From the NCBI RefSeq assembly GCF_014126615.1, contig NZ_CP059896.1, positions 2,118,501 to 2,182,500 on the forward strand: a stretch of 64,000 bases of DNA, read 5' to 3'. Positions 27,048 through 35,488 of this stretch are shown here, in pieces. A program made the translations under genes and the position numbers. Each line of letters starts with the position of its first letter. Position 1 is the first letter of the stretch. The DNA is from Ciceribacter thiooxidans. Lineage in GTDB: Bacteria > Pseudomonadota > Alphaproteobacteria > Rhizobiales > Rhizobiaceae. The notes under the pieces are model-generated. The model was not told where the DNA came from. It saw only the letters and a program-made list of their open reading frames with translations, and did no database searches.

Positions 27048-28460
27048 ATGCTTCCGCTGACCCGCCGCAATCTCCTCAAGACCGCCGCCGTCGGCGGCGC
27101 CTATGCCTCGGGCGTCGCGCTCGCACCAGGCATCACCCGCGCACTCGCCGGTGCGACGGCGGACCCGTTGTTGCTGGAAGCTCACGAACTGACGGCGATG
27201 ATCGACGGCAAGGCGCCGAGCGACGGCGTGATGAGCTACCGGACAGTCGCCTCGCCGGCGGACGTGGCACCGCCGGTGCTCCGGGCGCGGCGCGGCGAGC
27301 CGTTTTCCGTGCGGTTCGAAAACCTTCTCCAAGAGCCGACGACGGTGCACTGGCACGGATTGCGGATCGCCAATGCCATGGACGGCGTTCCTTTCCTGAC
27401 GCAGCCTTACGTCTATCCCGGCGACGGCTTCGACTACGCCTTCACGCCGCCGGATGCCGGCACCTTCTGGTACCACCCCCACTGCAATACGCTGACCCAG
27501 ATCGGCCGCGGGCTCGCCGGCATGCTCGTCGTCGAGGACCCGAACGACCCGGTGTTCGACGGCGAGATCGCGCTCAACCTGCGCGACTGGCGGCTCGGCG
27601 GCAATTCGCAGTTCATCGCGCAGTTCAAGGCGCGTGATGCCGCGAAGGCCGGCACCTTCGGCACGGTGCGCACTGCCAACTGGCAGGTAGAGCCGAGCTA
27701 CGACGCAGCGGCCGGCGGGCTGATCCGGCTTCGTCTCCTCGCCTCCGACGTCACGCGCATCTTCAACCTGAAACTCACCGGCGGCGACGCGGTGGTCGTC
27801 GCGATCGACGGCCAGCCGGTGCCCTCTATCATGCCGCTCGACACCGCGATCATCTCGCCCGGCCAGCGACTCGATCTCGTGCTGCGCATGCCCGATGACG
27901 AAGGGGCGACGGTCGCGATCGAGGACATCCGCCCATCGACGCCGAAGACGGTCGCGCGGCTCAGGGCCGTCGGCACCTCGCTCAAGCGGAGCCTCGGCGA
28001 CGTGCCGCCGCTCACCGCCAATCCGCAGGCCGAACCCGACCTTTCGGCGGCGATCGAGGTGCCGCTGATCCTCAGCGCCACCGCCGAACAGGCGGCGAAG
28101 GATTCAATCTGCGGCTCCCTCGGCTATTCCTTCTGGGCGATCAACAAGGTGCCCTATCCCGGCGACAGCGCCGATCCGATGGCGCCGCTCGCGGAAATGA
28201 AGCTCGGGAGGACCTATGTCTTCAATCTCGAGAACGTCACGCCGCACGCGCACCCGATCCACCTGCACGGCATGAACTTCAAGGTGATCTCCTCGTCGAC
28301 GCGGCAAGTCCTGCCGCTCGTCTCCGACACCTACCTCGTTTTGCCCGACGAGAAGGTGCAGCTCGCCGTCGTCGCCGACAATCCGGGCGACTGGGTGCTC
28401 CACTGCCATATCATCGAGCATCAGAAGACGGGTATGACGAGTTTCGTGCGGGTGGTATAG
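27048..28460 (+). CDS. Multicopper oxidase with twin-arginine signal
   Basis: A 470-residue periplasmic oxidase that uses four copper ions to reduce oxygen to water. The N-terminus LTRRNLLKTAAVGGAYASG is a Tat signal. All four copper-binding motifs are present: HWHGLR (about 101), WYHPHC (about 141), HPIHLHGMNF and the type 1/type 3 motif HCHIIEHQKTGM near residue 452. The protein is shorter than typical CueO and lacks a Met-rich insert, so it may be a laccase-like or copper-handling enzyme. It lies 35 bases upstream of a metallo-beta-lactamase-fold gene with which it could be co-transcribed. Confidence 0.92.
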   Translation: MLPLTRRNLLKTAAVGGAYASGVALAPGITRALAGATADPLLLEAHELTAMIDGKAPSDGVMSYRTVASPADVAPPVLRARRGEPFSVRFENLLQEPTTVHWHGLRIANAMDGVPFLTQPYVYPGDGFDYAFTPPDAGTFWYHPHCNTLTQIGRGLAGMLVVEDPNDPVFDGEIALNLRDWRLGGNSQFIAQFKARDAAKAGTFGTVRTANWQVEPSYDAAAGGLIRLRLLASDVTRIFNLKLTGGDAVVVAIDGQPVPSIMPLDTAIISPGQRLDLVLRMPDDEGATVAIEDIRPSTPKTVARLRAVGTSLKRSLGDVPPLTANPQAEPDLSAAIEVPLILSATAEQAAKDSICGSLGYSFWAINKVPYPGDSADPMAPLAEMKLGRTYVFNLENVTPHAHPIHLHGMNFKVISSSTRQVLPLVSDTYLVLPDEKVQLAVVADNPGDWVLHCHIIEHQKTGMTSFVRVV

Positions 28461-28495
28461 CGGGTCTTCCCGCGCTGCCCGACCGGAGACGTTCC

Positions 28496-29380
28496 ATGCC
28501 GTCGCTCACCGACACCCTGCGCATCCACGAACCCTATCCCGGCCTTTACGCCTATTATGACGGCAGGATCGAAGGCGTCCGGCTCTGGTCGAAGGAGCGC
28601 AACTGGATGGACGACGGGGCCTATTCGCTGGGCGTCGCCAGCTTCTCGATCGTCTCCGGAAGCGAGGCCGTCGTCTACGACACCCATATCTCGCTCGACC
28701 ATGCCCGCGCGATCCGCGCGCATCTTTTGAGCCTCGGCGTCGAGACGATCAGGGTCGTACTCAGCCACTGGCACACCGATCACATCGCCGGCAATGCTGT
28801 CTTTTCCGATTGCGAGATCATTGCCAACCGGCTGACGCACGAGGCGATGGTGGCAAACCGCGAAACCCTTGCCGCGAAAACCCCGCCGATCTCGCCGGTC
28901 ATTCTTCCGACCCGCCTTTTCGAGGACGAGTTCACGCTCGACCTTGCGGGACTCGAACTTCGGCTGATGCGCTTCGACGTCCACAGCGCCGACGGCACCG
29001 TGGTCCTCGTCCCCGCGCTCGGCGTGCTGCTTGCCGGCGACACGCTGGAGGACACCATTACCTATATCTCCGAACCCGAGCACACGCGCACCCACATCGG
29101 CGAGCTCGACCGGCTGGCGGCCCTGCCCTTCCGGCGCATCCTGCCGAACCACGGCGCCGAGGCGGTGATCGCGGCCGGAGGCTACGAGCCAAGCCTCATC
29201 TCGGCGACCAAAGCCTATCTCGAACGCCTGCTTTCCCGTCTTGACGACCCGGCAATCGACAGCGAACCGCTCTCCACCTTCGTTGCACCGGAGGTCGAGA
29301 AGGGCTGGATCGGCTATTTCGCTCCTTACGAAGAGGTGCACCGCGCAAACATCGCGGCCCTGCGCGAGGCTCGCCGCTGA
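28496..29380 (+). CDS. Metallo-beta-lactamase-fold hydrolase
   Basis: A 294-residue cytosolic-looking protein (no signal peptide) with the HxHxDH metal-binding motif in SHWHTDHIAGN. Further metal ligands are the conserved DVHSADGTVVL His, the Asp in LLAGDTLED and the His in ILPNHGAE. The family includes hydrolases of thioesters, lactones and phosphodiesters. The substrate cannot be told from the sequence. A GGAG site precedes the ATG, 35 bases after the multicopper oxidase gene. Confidence 0.86.
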   Translation: MPSLTDTLRIHEPYPGLYAYYDGRIEGVRLWSKERNWMDDGAYSLGVASFSIVSGSEAVVYDTHISLDHARAIRAHLLSLGVETIRVVLSHWHTDHIAGNAVFSDCEIIANRLTHEAMVANRETLAAKTPPISPVILPTRLFEDEFTLDLAGLELRLMRFDVHSADGTVVLVPALGVLLAGDTLEDTITYISEPEHTRTHIGELDRLAALPFRRILPNHGAEAVIAAGGYEPSLISATKAYLERLLSRLDDPAIDSEPLSTFVAPEVEKGWIGYFAPYEEVHRANIAALREARR

Positions 29381-29515
29381 TCCTCTTCTGTCGCTTTGCC
29401 GCGTCACTTCGCCCGGAAATGCCCCCGCGGCGACCGGAACCGGCCGTTCATATTGACATCGGAGGGCGAACGCGGAAGGAAGGTGGATCGCAAATTCCAT
29501 CAAGACCGAGACGAC

Positions 29516-30661
29516 ATGATCGAAACGACCGCTGCCCTCGAGGAAGCCTGCAAACAGCTCGCCAAGTCCGACTTCATCACCATCGACACCGAATTCCTGC
29601 GTGAATCCACGTTCTGGCCGGAACTTTGTCTGATCCAGATGGCGAGCCCGGACCTCGAAGTGATCGTCGATCCGCTCGCCAAGGGCATCGATCTCGCGCC
29701 CTTCTTCGCGCTGATGGCGGACACTTCGGTCGTCAAGGTGTTCCATGCCGCACGGCAGGACATCGAGATCATCTTCCACCTCGGCAACCTGATCCCGCAT
29801 CCGATCTTCGACACGCAGGTTGCAGCGATGGTCTGTGGTTTCGGCGATTCGGTCTCCTACGACCAGCTCGTGCAGAAGGTGAAAAACGTCCACATCGACA
29901 AGACCTCGCGCTTCACCGACTGGAGCCGGCGACCGCTTTCCGACAAACAGCTCGAATATGCGCTCGCCGACGTCACCCATCTGCGCGACGTCTACCTGAA
30001 GCTCAAGGACGAACTCGAGCGCGAGGGACGTGCCGGCTGGCTGACCGAGGAGATGAACATCCTTGAGTCGCGCGAGACCTACGACCTGCACCCGGACGAC
30101 GCATGGCAGCGGCTGAAGATGCGGCTCCGCAAGCCACAGGAGCTCGCCGTCATCAAATATGTCGCCGCCTGGCGCGAGCGCGAGGCGCGCAACCGCAACG
30201 TCCCGCGCTCCCGCGTGCTGAAGGACGATGCGATCTACGAGATCGCCCAGCAGCAGCCGAAGGATGTCGAGGCGCTCGGCCGGCTGCGCACCATCCCCAA
30301 GGGCTGGGAACGCTCGAATGCGGGTGCTGCCATCATCGAAGCGGTCAACGAGGCGCTCGCCCTGCCGAAGACGGAGATGCCGCATGTGCATCGGCACGTC
30401 CAGGCGCCCGACGGGGCCGCCGCCTCGGTCGAGCTTCTCAAGGTTCTCCTGCGGCTCACCTCCGAAAAGCACGGCGTCGCCGCGAAGGTTATCGCCAACA
30501 GCGAGGACCTGGAAAGGATCGCCGCCGAAGGCGACAAGGCCGATGTCGGCGCAATGCACGGCTGGCGCCGCGAACTCTTCGGCGACCTCGCCCTGAAGCT
30601 CATCTCCGGCGGCGTCGGCCTGCGCTTTGTCGACAAGCGCGTCGAAGCGGTGGAGTTCTGA
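29516..30661 (+). CDS. rnd: Ribonuclease D
   Basis: 3'-5' exoribonuclease of the DEDD family involved in tRNA 3'-end maturation. Its 381 residues comprise the nuclease domain with Exo I (FITIDTEFLRE), Exo II (VFHAARQDIEI) and Exo III (YALADVTHLRDVY), then one or two HRDC domains; RKPQELAVIKYVAAWRE begins the first. The ATG at 29516 gives the normal N-terminus MIETTAALEEACKQLAKSDF; upstream codons in the same frame are not family-like. It is the first gene of a tight rnd-GNAT-rsm22 run with four- and three-base gaps. Confidence 0.94.
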   Translation: MIETTAALEEACKQLAKSDFITIDTEFLRESTFWPELCLIQMASPDLEVIVDPLAKGIDLAPFFALMADTSVVKVFHAARQDIEIIFHLGNLIPHPIFDTQVAAMVCGFGDSVSYDQLVQKVKNVHIDKTSRFTDWSRRPLSDKQLEYALADVTHLRDVYLKLKDELEREGRAGWLTEEMNILESRETYDLHPDDAWQRLKMRLRKPQELAVIKYVAAWREREARNRNVPRSRVLKDDAIYEIAQQQPKDVEALGRLRTIPKGWERSNAGAAIIEAVNEALALPKTEMPHVHRHVQAPDGAAASVELLKVLLRLTSEKHGVAAKVIANSEDLERIAAEGDKADVGAMHGWRRELFGDLALKLISGGVGLRFVDKRVEAVEF

Positions 30662-30665
30662 GGCA

Positions 30666-31142
30666 GTGACCACCCTTCGGTGCGCCACGGCGGACGACAT
30701 CCCGTTCATCATGCGAACGGAGCGGCTGCCGGGCTATGACCTCGTGGTCGGGCGCTTCGGGGAAGCAGAACACCACGCAAGGATTGCCGATCCCGCCTGG
30801 GCCTATCTCGTGGGTGATGACGGTTTCGCCATCCTCAACGACCTCGACAACCGCGACGGCAATGTCTGCCTCAAGCGCTTCGCGGTGACCGAGAGGGGTC
30901 GCGGCTTGGGTTCGCGGCTCATGCCCCTCGTGGTCGACTGGAGCTTTACCCACACGCCTGTCCACCGCCTGTGGCTCAACCTCGTCGAAGGTAACGAGGC
31001 GGCCTGGCGCGTCTACGGGAAAAATGGCTTCCTCAAGGAAGGCGTCCGGCGCGAGGCGGCCGTGCTGCCGGACGGCAGGCGTTCCAACATGATCATGATG
31101 TCCATCCTGCGCCCCGAATGGGACGCGCGGCAGCGAGGCTGA
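30666..31142 (+). CDS. GNAT family N-acetyltransferase
   Basis: A 158-residue acetyltransferase. The acetyl-CoA pyrophosphate-binding motif is RFAVTERGRGLGSRLM (Q/RxxGxG/A), followed by NEAAWRVYGKNGFLKEGVRRE, the usual C-terminal block, and an end segment SNMIMMSILRPEW. A GTG at 30666, four bases after the rnd stop codon, is chosen because the frame from there fits the family; AGG lies just ahead. The acceptor substrate is unknown, though the operon with RNase D and an Rsm22 protein hints at an RNA or ribosome link. Confidence 0.84.
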   Translation: MTTLRCATADDIPFIMRTERLPGYDLVVGRFGEAEHHARIADPAWAYLVGDDGFAILNDLDNRDGNVCLKRFAVTERGRGLGSRLMPLVVDWSFTHTPVHRLWLNLVEGNEAAWRVYGKNGFLKEGVRREAAVLPDGRRSNMIMMSILRPEWDARQRG

Positions 31143-31145
31143 ACC

Positions 31146-32156
31146 GTGGAACTGCCCGCCGTCCTGCGCCGCGCCGTCGATGAAGCTCTCGAAGGCGAGC
31201 CGCTCGACCGTCTGACCCGCGCCAGCCAGACCCTTTCCGATCGATACCGCCGCGAAGTGCGCGACGGGCGTTTCCATATCGACGGGACGCTCGCCGCCAA
31301 GGCCTATCTCGCCACCCGTCTGCCGGCGACGTTTGCCGCCGTCCGGGCGGCGCTCGACATGGTCGCCGAGGCTTCTCCCTCTTTCGTGCCGAAAACGCTG
31401 CTCGATGTCGGTGCCGGCCCCGGCACCGCGCTCTGGGCGGCCGCCGACTGCTGGCCGGAACTCCGCCAGGCGACGATCGTCGAGGCGAGTGCATCTATCC
31501 GCGCCGTCGGCGAGACGCTCGCCAGATCGTCGACGGTAGATTCGACATGGCTTGCCGGCGACGTCACCGCGGCACTTCCCGTCCAGGCGCCGGCCGACCT
31601 CGTGACGCTCGCCTATGTGCTCGACGAAATTGCCGAGACGGCCGTCGCCGCGGTGACGGAAAAGCTCTGGATGCTGACCGGACAGACGCTGGTGATCGTG
31701 GAACCGGGCACGCCGGCCGGCTGGCGGCGTATACAGATCGCCCGAGACACCCTGATCAGGACTGGCGGGCATCTGGTGGCCCCCTGCCCGCACGCCACAC
31801 CTTGCGCGATCACCGGCAGCGATTGGTGTCACTTTTCGCGGCGCGTGGCGCGCTCTCGCCTTCACCGGCTGGCGAAGCAGGCGGACGTGCCTTGGGAAGA
31901 CGAGAAGTACATCTTCATCGCCGCCTCGCGGATGCCGGCCGAGCCGCCCCCGGCACGGATTCTTGCGCCACCGCGCGTCGCAAGCGGCCTCGTGCGCCTC
32001 AAGCTCTGCCGTTCGGACGGCGCCATAGGGGAACTCACCGTCAGCCGGCGCGACGGCGATCTCTTCCGTGAAGCGCGGCGGGCCGACTGGGGCGACGGCT
32101 TCCATCTCCCGCCAGTGGAAATCGGCCCGGAAGGCGATCTTCTCGACGGGGTATAG
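31146..32156 (+). CDS. Small ribosomal subunit Rsm22 family methyltransferase
   Basis: A 336-residue SAM-dependent methyltransferase-like protein. The SAM-binding motif is LLDVGAGPGTALWAA, and the Rsm22 signature follows: VAPCPHATPCAI, DWCHFSRRVARSRLHR and WEDEKYIFIAASR. Mitochondrial Rsm22/METTL17 helps assemble the small ribosomal subunit and carries an iron-sulfur cluster on such cysteines; bacterial members are presumed to act on the 30S subunit. The GTG start at 31146 has GAGG seven bases upstream and lies three bases after the GNAT gene, completing an RNA-related operon. Confidence 0.88.
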   Translation: MELPAVLRRAVDEALEGEPLDRLTRASQTLSDRYRREVRDGRFHIDGTLAAKAYLATRLPATFAAVRAALDMVAEASPSFVPKTLLDVGAGPGTALWAAADCWPELRQATIVEASASIRAVGETLARSSTVDSTWLAGDVTAALPVQAPADLVTLAYVLDEIAETAVAAVTEKLWMLTGQTLVIVEPGTPAGWRRIQIARDTLIRTGGHLVAPCPHATPCAITGSDWCHFSRRVARSRLHRLAKQADVPWEDEKYIFIAASRMPAEPPPARILAPPRVASGLVRLKLCRSDGAIGELTVSRRDGDLFREARRADWGDGFHLPPVEIGPEGDLLDGV

Positions 32157-32238
32157 CCCCCGACTCAGCCATTGACGGAATCGCAAGGGCCGGCGCATGG
32201 TCGTGCACCGGCCCCGCAATCTCCAGCTTTCGCGCAGG

Positions 32239-32508
32239 TCAGAGCTTCAGAACGAAGGTCGGTCCGCTCTCCAGCGACTGAAGCGCTCCGTTCGGATCAT
32301 AAAGAGCCACACCCGATGCGCCCGGCGCTGCCGACGGATCGCTCGTCGTGTACTCCACAGTCCAGTCAACCTGGATCTCCGGGCTTGCGAGTGGCGACTT
32401 CGTCTGCCAGGCGACGCTGGACTGATCGCCCGTCTTCGGCGCTTTCTGATAGATCGTGATGCCGGACGAGCCGGCATTATTGTTGAAGTTGATGCTGTAG
32501 GTCGACAC
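32239..32508 (-). CDS. Small conserved protein, unknown function
   Basis: An 89-residue protein beginning MSTYSINFNNNAGSSGITIY, with short beta-type segments and no cysteine, signal peptide or membrane helix. It starts at GTG with GAGGT seven bases upstream. It faces the rsm22 gene tail to tail. The N-terminus recalls a RhiA-like small protein group, but the resemblance is too thin to name it. It is probably cytosolic. Confidence 0.62.
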   Translation of the reverse strand: MSTYSINFNNNAGSSGITIYQKAPKTGDQSSVAWQTKSPLASPEIQVDWTVEYTTSDPSAAPGASGVALYDPNGALQSLESGPTFVLKL

Positions 32509-32636
32509 GATAAGTACCTCGTTGTGTTCGGTGGCCGCAGACTACGCCGCGAGACGCCCGACACAACGGCCGAAACTGGGCCCACCTCAGCGAGGAGACA
32601 TAAGGTTACGGCAAGGATAACGGCACGCGTCCATTC

Positions 32637-33044
32637 TCAGCCGTGCAGCCTGGCACCTTTGGTGATCTTGTCGACGAGCTTCTTCTCGGCCCTGAGGCCG
32701 ATACCGACTACCTTCGCATTGTCCGGCGCAAACTCGGCAAAGACGGCCCGGTTGGCGGCGTCGTGGCCCGTCGAGAACATTTCCTCGATGTAGAGCGAGG
32801 CGGTCACGCCGCGTTCCAACGAACGCCGGTGGATCGTAGATAGCGTCGACGCATCGGCGGAGAGCACGACGATCGGTTGACCAGCCATGGCGTTGTAGAC
32901 GTTGCCGGCCGCATCGCGGTAAGGTTCACCGATAATGGATGCTTCCTGCGCGACGATGCCGCTCGTCACGAACGCGGTGACGTTGAGCTTCTGCCAGCTG
33001 GCGAGATCCTCCCTGAGGACGACGACAATCTTGGTATCGAACAT
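32637..33044 (-). CDS. DUF2000 family protein
   Basis: A 135-residue protein, MFDTKIVVVLREDLASWQKL to a basic C-terminus. The pattern with EPYRDAAGNVYNAMAGQPIV and a late IGLRAEKKLVDKITKG fits DUF2000, which has a peptidyl-tRNA-hydrolase-2-like fold but unknown function. Its ATG (33042-33044 on the minus strand) shares the CATG with the ATG of the divergent AraC gene. Its ribosome binding site GGAGGG lies within the first codons of that gene. DUF2000 and AraC-type genes are known neighbours in other bacteria, suggesting direct regulation. Confidence 0.82.
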   Translation of the reverse strand: MFDTKIVVVLREDLASWQKLNVTAFVTSGIVAQEASIIGEPYRDAAGNVYNAMAGQPIVVLSADASTLSTIHRRSLERGVTASLYIEEMFSTGHDAANRAVFAEFAPDNAKVVGIGLRAEKKLVDKITKGARLHG

Positions 33045-33948
33045 GGACGACAATTCCCTCCGCGGTTTCAAGGGCACACCCGCCCCTGCCGCCGCTATAG
33101 CGAAGGTCGTGGCGGGCGGTCTTGAACGATCCTGCACTTCGGTCACGGAGGACCGCTTGCGCCTTCTCGGCGGCTCGGCGGGGCTCGAACATATCGAGGC
33201 GGCCTTCAGGGGCGACGGATTTTCCCCGCATCGCCACGACACCTACGGCATCGGCGTAACGCTCTCGGGCGTGCAGACCTTTCAATATCGCGGATCACGC
33301 CGCGCGAGCCTGCCCGGCAATATTATCGTCCTGCATCCCGACGAGTTGCATGACGGCGCGGCCGGAACCGAGAGCGGGCTTTCCTACCGCATGATCTACG
33401 TCGCTCCGGAAAAGATTGCCGATGCCCTCGGGAGGCGGGGCGCGCTACCGTTCGTCGCCGACCCCGTCGTCGACGATCAGGGTTTCCGTCGCGGCCTCGC
33501 CGAAGCGATCATCCAGCTGGACGAAGTCCCCTCGGAGCTCGCCGTCTCCGCGGTCGTGGCAATGATCGCCGACGGCCTCAAGCTGCATTGCGACGACAGG
33601 GGCCGACCTGCGACGCGAGGCGTATCGGCGGGCATCGCCGCCTGCCGGGACTTTCTCGCGGCGCATTGTACACGGGAGGTTCGTTCTTCCGAGCTGGAGG
33701 CGATCGCCGGCCTCGACGGCTACACGATCGCCCGGCAGTTCCGCCGCGCCTTCGGCACGAGCCCGCATCGCTATCTCGTCATGCGGCGACTGGATCTCGC
33801 ACGCTCGCTCATCCGCGAACGTGAAGGGCTGGCGCAGGTCGCGCTTGCCGCGGGCTTTGCCGATCAGGCGCGTTTCACCCGGCATTTCAAACTGGCCTAT
33901 GGCATGACGCCCGGCCGCTGGCAGGCGCTCATTTCGACGGTACGATGA
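33043..33948 (+). CDS. AraC family transcriptional regulator with cupin sensor domain
   Basis: Up to 301 residues. The N-terminal cupin-type ligand domain includes FSPHRHDTYGIGVTLSGVQT and GNIIVLHPDELHDGAAG. The C-terminal AraC domain has two helix-turn-helix motifs (from SSELEAIAGLDGYTIARQFR, and LAQVALAAGFADQARFTRHF with the GMTPGRW end). It probably controls the divergent DUF2000 gene and itself. The ATG at 33043 overlaps the start codon of that gene and has no good ribosome binding site. A GTG at 33109 would give about 279 residues and is a fair alternative. Confidence 0.85.
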   Translation: MDDNSLRGFKGTPAPAAAIAKVVAGGLERSCTSVTEDRLRLLGGSAGLEHIEAAFRGDGFSPHRHDTYGIGVTLSGVQTFQYRGSRRASLPGNIIVLHPDELHDGAAGTESGLSYRMIYVAPEKIADALGRRGALPFVADPVVDDQGFRRGLAEAIIQLDEVPSELAVSAVVAMIADGLKLHCDDRGRPATRGVSAGIAACRDFLAAHCTREVRSSELEAIAGLDGYTIARQFRRAFGTSPHRYLVMRRLDLARSLIREREGLAQVALAAGFADQARFTRHFKLAYGMTPGRWQALISTVR

Positions 33949-33957
33949 ACCTGAGGC

Positions 33958-35478
33958 CTATTCGAAACGGAAGGCGAGCCGCTTGCCGGTCAGCCGCGCG
34001 AGCTGCTGCAGGCGTCCGTCCAGCCGTTCGCCGGCAAAGCCGCGATACTGCGGCGGCACGACGAATTCGAGATCGAGGTTCGGCTTTGCCGAGCGCTCGA
34101 AGGTGAGACTGTCGACCACACCCGGCATCGAGGCGGAGAAGAGATAGACGACCCGCAACAGACCGCCGACGAGCTTCGCCCGCTGCAAGAGACGCTCGGT
34201 CGCGATCGCGGCGAGCGGGCCGGTCTGGCCGTCGTCGTTGAGCCCTTCGAAGCGGTAGTAATTGGTGAGCGCGATGAACGCGCGTCCCGGATGGGTGATC
34301 CCGATGAAGGACGAATGGGCGATGATGTTCAGCGCCTGCAGGCCACGGTAATCCGGATGCGCCCGCCAGCTGATGTCGGCGAGCAGGCAGGCGGCCTGCC
34401 GGTAGCGGCCCTCCTCCACCGTCTCGTCGATGTCAAAGAACGGCATCATCCGGCCGGTCCAGTCGGCAAGCTCGCGTGCGTGCTCGGGTGAACGGGCTCT
34501 CAGGATCGCCAGTTCGTCGGCGGCGGCGAGCAACGGGTCGGCGGCGCGGTCTTCTTCCGAGAGAAGTGCATAGAGATAGCCTTCGCGCACGCCCTGTGCC
34601 GAGAAGGAAACCTTCGCCGGCCTCATCGCGTCGAGCACCTCGCGCATGGCGATGGCGCCGTAGGGAAGAAGCGCCCGGCGGCTCTTGGAAATCGCCTGCC
34701 AGGCCGGATCGCGGCTGTCGCCGTTGGCGACGATCTCGTCGAGGAAGCGGGCGACCTCGTCGTAGGGCAGTTCGTAGCCCTGCATCATGTGGAGTGGGTA
34801 GTTGCGCTTCTCCATGTGCAGCTTGGCGACGTTTCGCCAGGTCCCGCCGACCGCGTAGAAGGTGCGCCCCTCACCCTTCTCGAGCATGGTGGTCTCCCGG
34901 ATCAGCCGACGGGCGATCGTGCGGGCCTTGGCGATAGAACCTTCGGCGGTCTCGGACAGGCGGATACCGCCGAGCGGCAGGGTGATGCCCTTGCCGAGCT
35001 CCCGGCCGCGAATGTCGATGAGTTCCAGCGATCCGCCGCCGAGGTCGCCGGCGATACCGTCCGGATCATGGAAGCCGCTGACGACGCCGAGCGCCGAATA
35101 GAGCGCCTCTTGTTCACCGCTCAGCACTTCGATCGGGTGTCCGAGGATCGCCTCGGCCTCGCGGATGAAATCCGGGCCGTTGGCGGCTTCCCGCGCTGCG
35201 GCGGTCGCCAGCACGTACATGGATGTGGCCTGCGCCTGCTCGGAGAGCGCACGAAAACGCCGGAGTGCCGCGAGCGCACGGCGCACGCCCTCCTCGTCCA
35301 TGCGCCCGGTCGACGCAAGCCCCTTGCCGAGGCCGCAGAGGACCTTTTCGTTGAACAGGATGGCAGGCGACCTGGAAAGACCTTCATAGACGACGAGGCG
35401 GATCGAGTTCGAGCCGATGTCGATGACGGAGACAGGGGCGATACCGGGTAAACGTCCCTGCGCTTCTGATCGTGTCAT
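33958..35478 (-). CDS. ppx: Exopolyphosphatase (Ppx/GppA family)
   Basis: Releases phosphate from the ends of polyphosphate chains. The 506-residue protein carries the ASKHA ATPase-type phosphate motifs SVIDIGSNSIRLVVYEG at the N-terminus and DLGGGSLELIDI near residue 150, then a C-terminal HD-like domain (about 300-500). It starts ten bases after ppk in the same transcript, so synthesis and breakdown of polyphosphate are encoded together. The block perM-hdaA-ppk-ppx is a conserved alphaproteobacterial arrangement. Confidence 0.94.
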   Translation of the reverse strand: MTRSEAQGRLPGIAPVSVIDIGSNSIRLVVYEGLSRSPAILFNEKVLCGLGKGLASTGRMDEEGVRRALAALRRFRALSEQAQATSMYVLATAAAREAANGPDFIREAEAILGHPIEVLSGEQEALYSALGVVSGFHDPDGIAGDLGGGSLELIDIRGRELGKGITLPLGGIRLSETAEGSIAKARTIARRLIRETTMLEKGEGRTFYAVGGTWRNVAKLHMEKRNYPLHMMQGYELPYDEVARFLDEIVANGDSRDPAWQAISKSRRALLPYGAIAMREVLDAMRPAKVSFSAQGVREGYLYALLSEEDRAADPLLAAADELAILRARSPEHARELADWTGRMMPFFDIDETVEEGRYRQAACLLADISWRAHPDYRGLQALNIIAHSSFIGITHPGRAFIALTNYYRFEGLNDDGQTGPLAAIATERLLQRAKLVGGLLRVVYLFSASMPGVVDSLTFERSAKPNLDLEFVVPPQYRGFAGERLDGRLQQLARLTGKRLAFRFE

Positions 35479-35488
35479 GAAGTACCAG

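Noticed and set aside
28421..30712. Minus-strand open frame of about 763 codons
   Set aside because: It runs antisense across the metallo-hydrolase and rnd genes and shows no protein family features.
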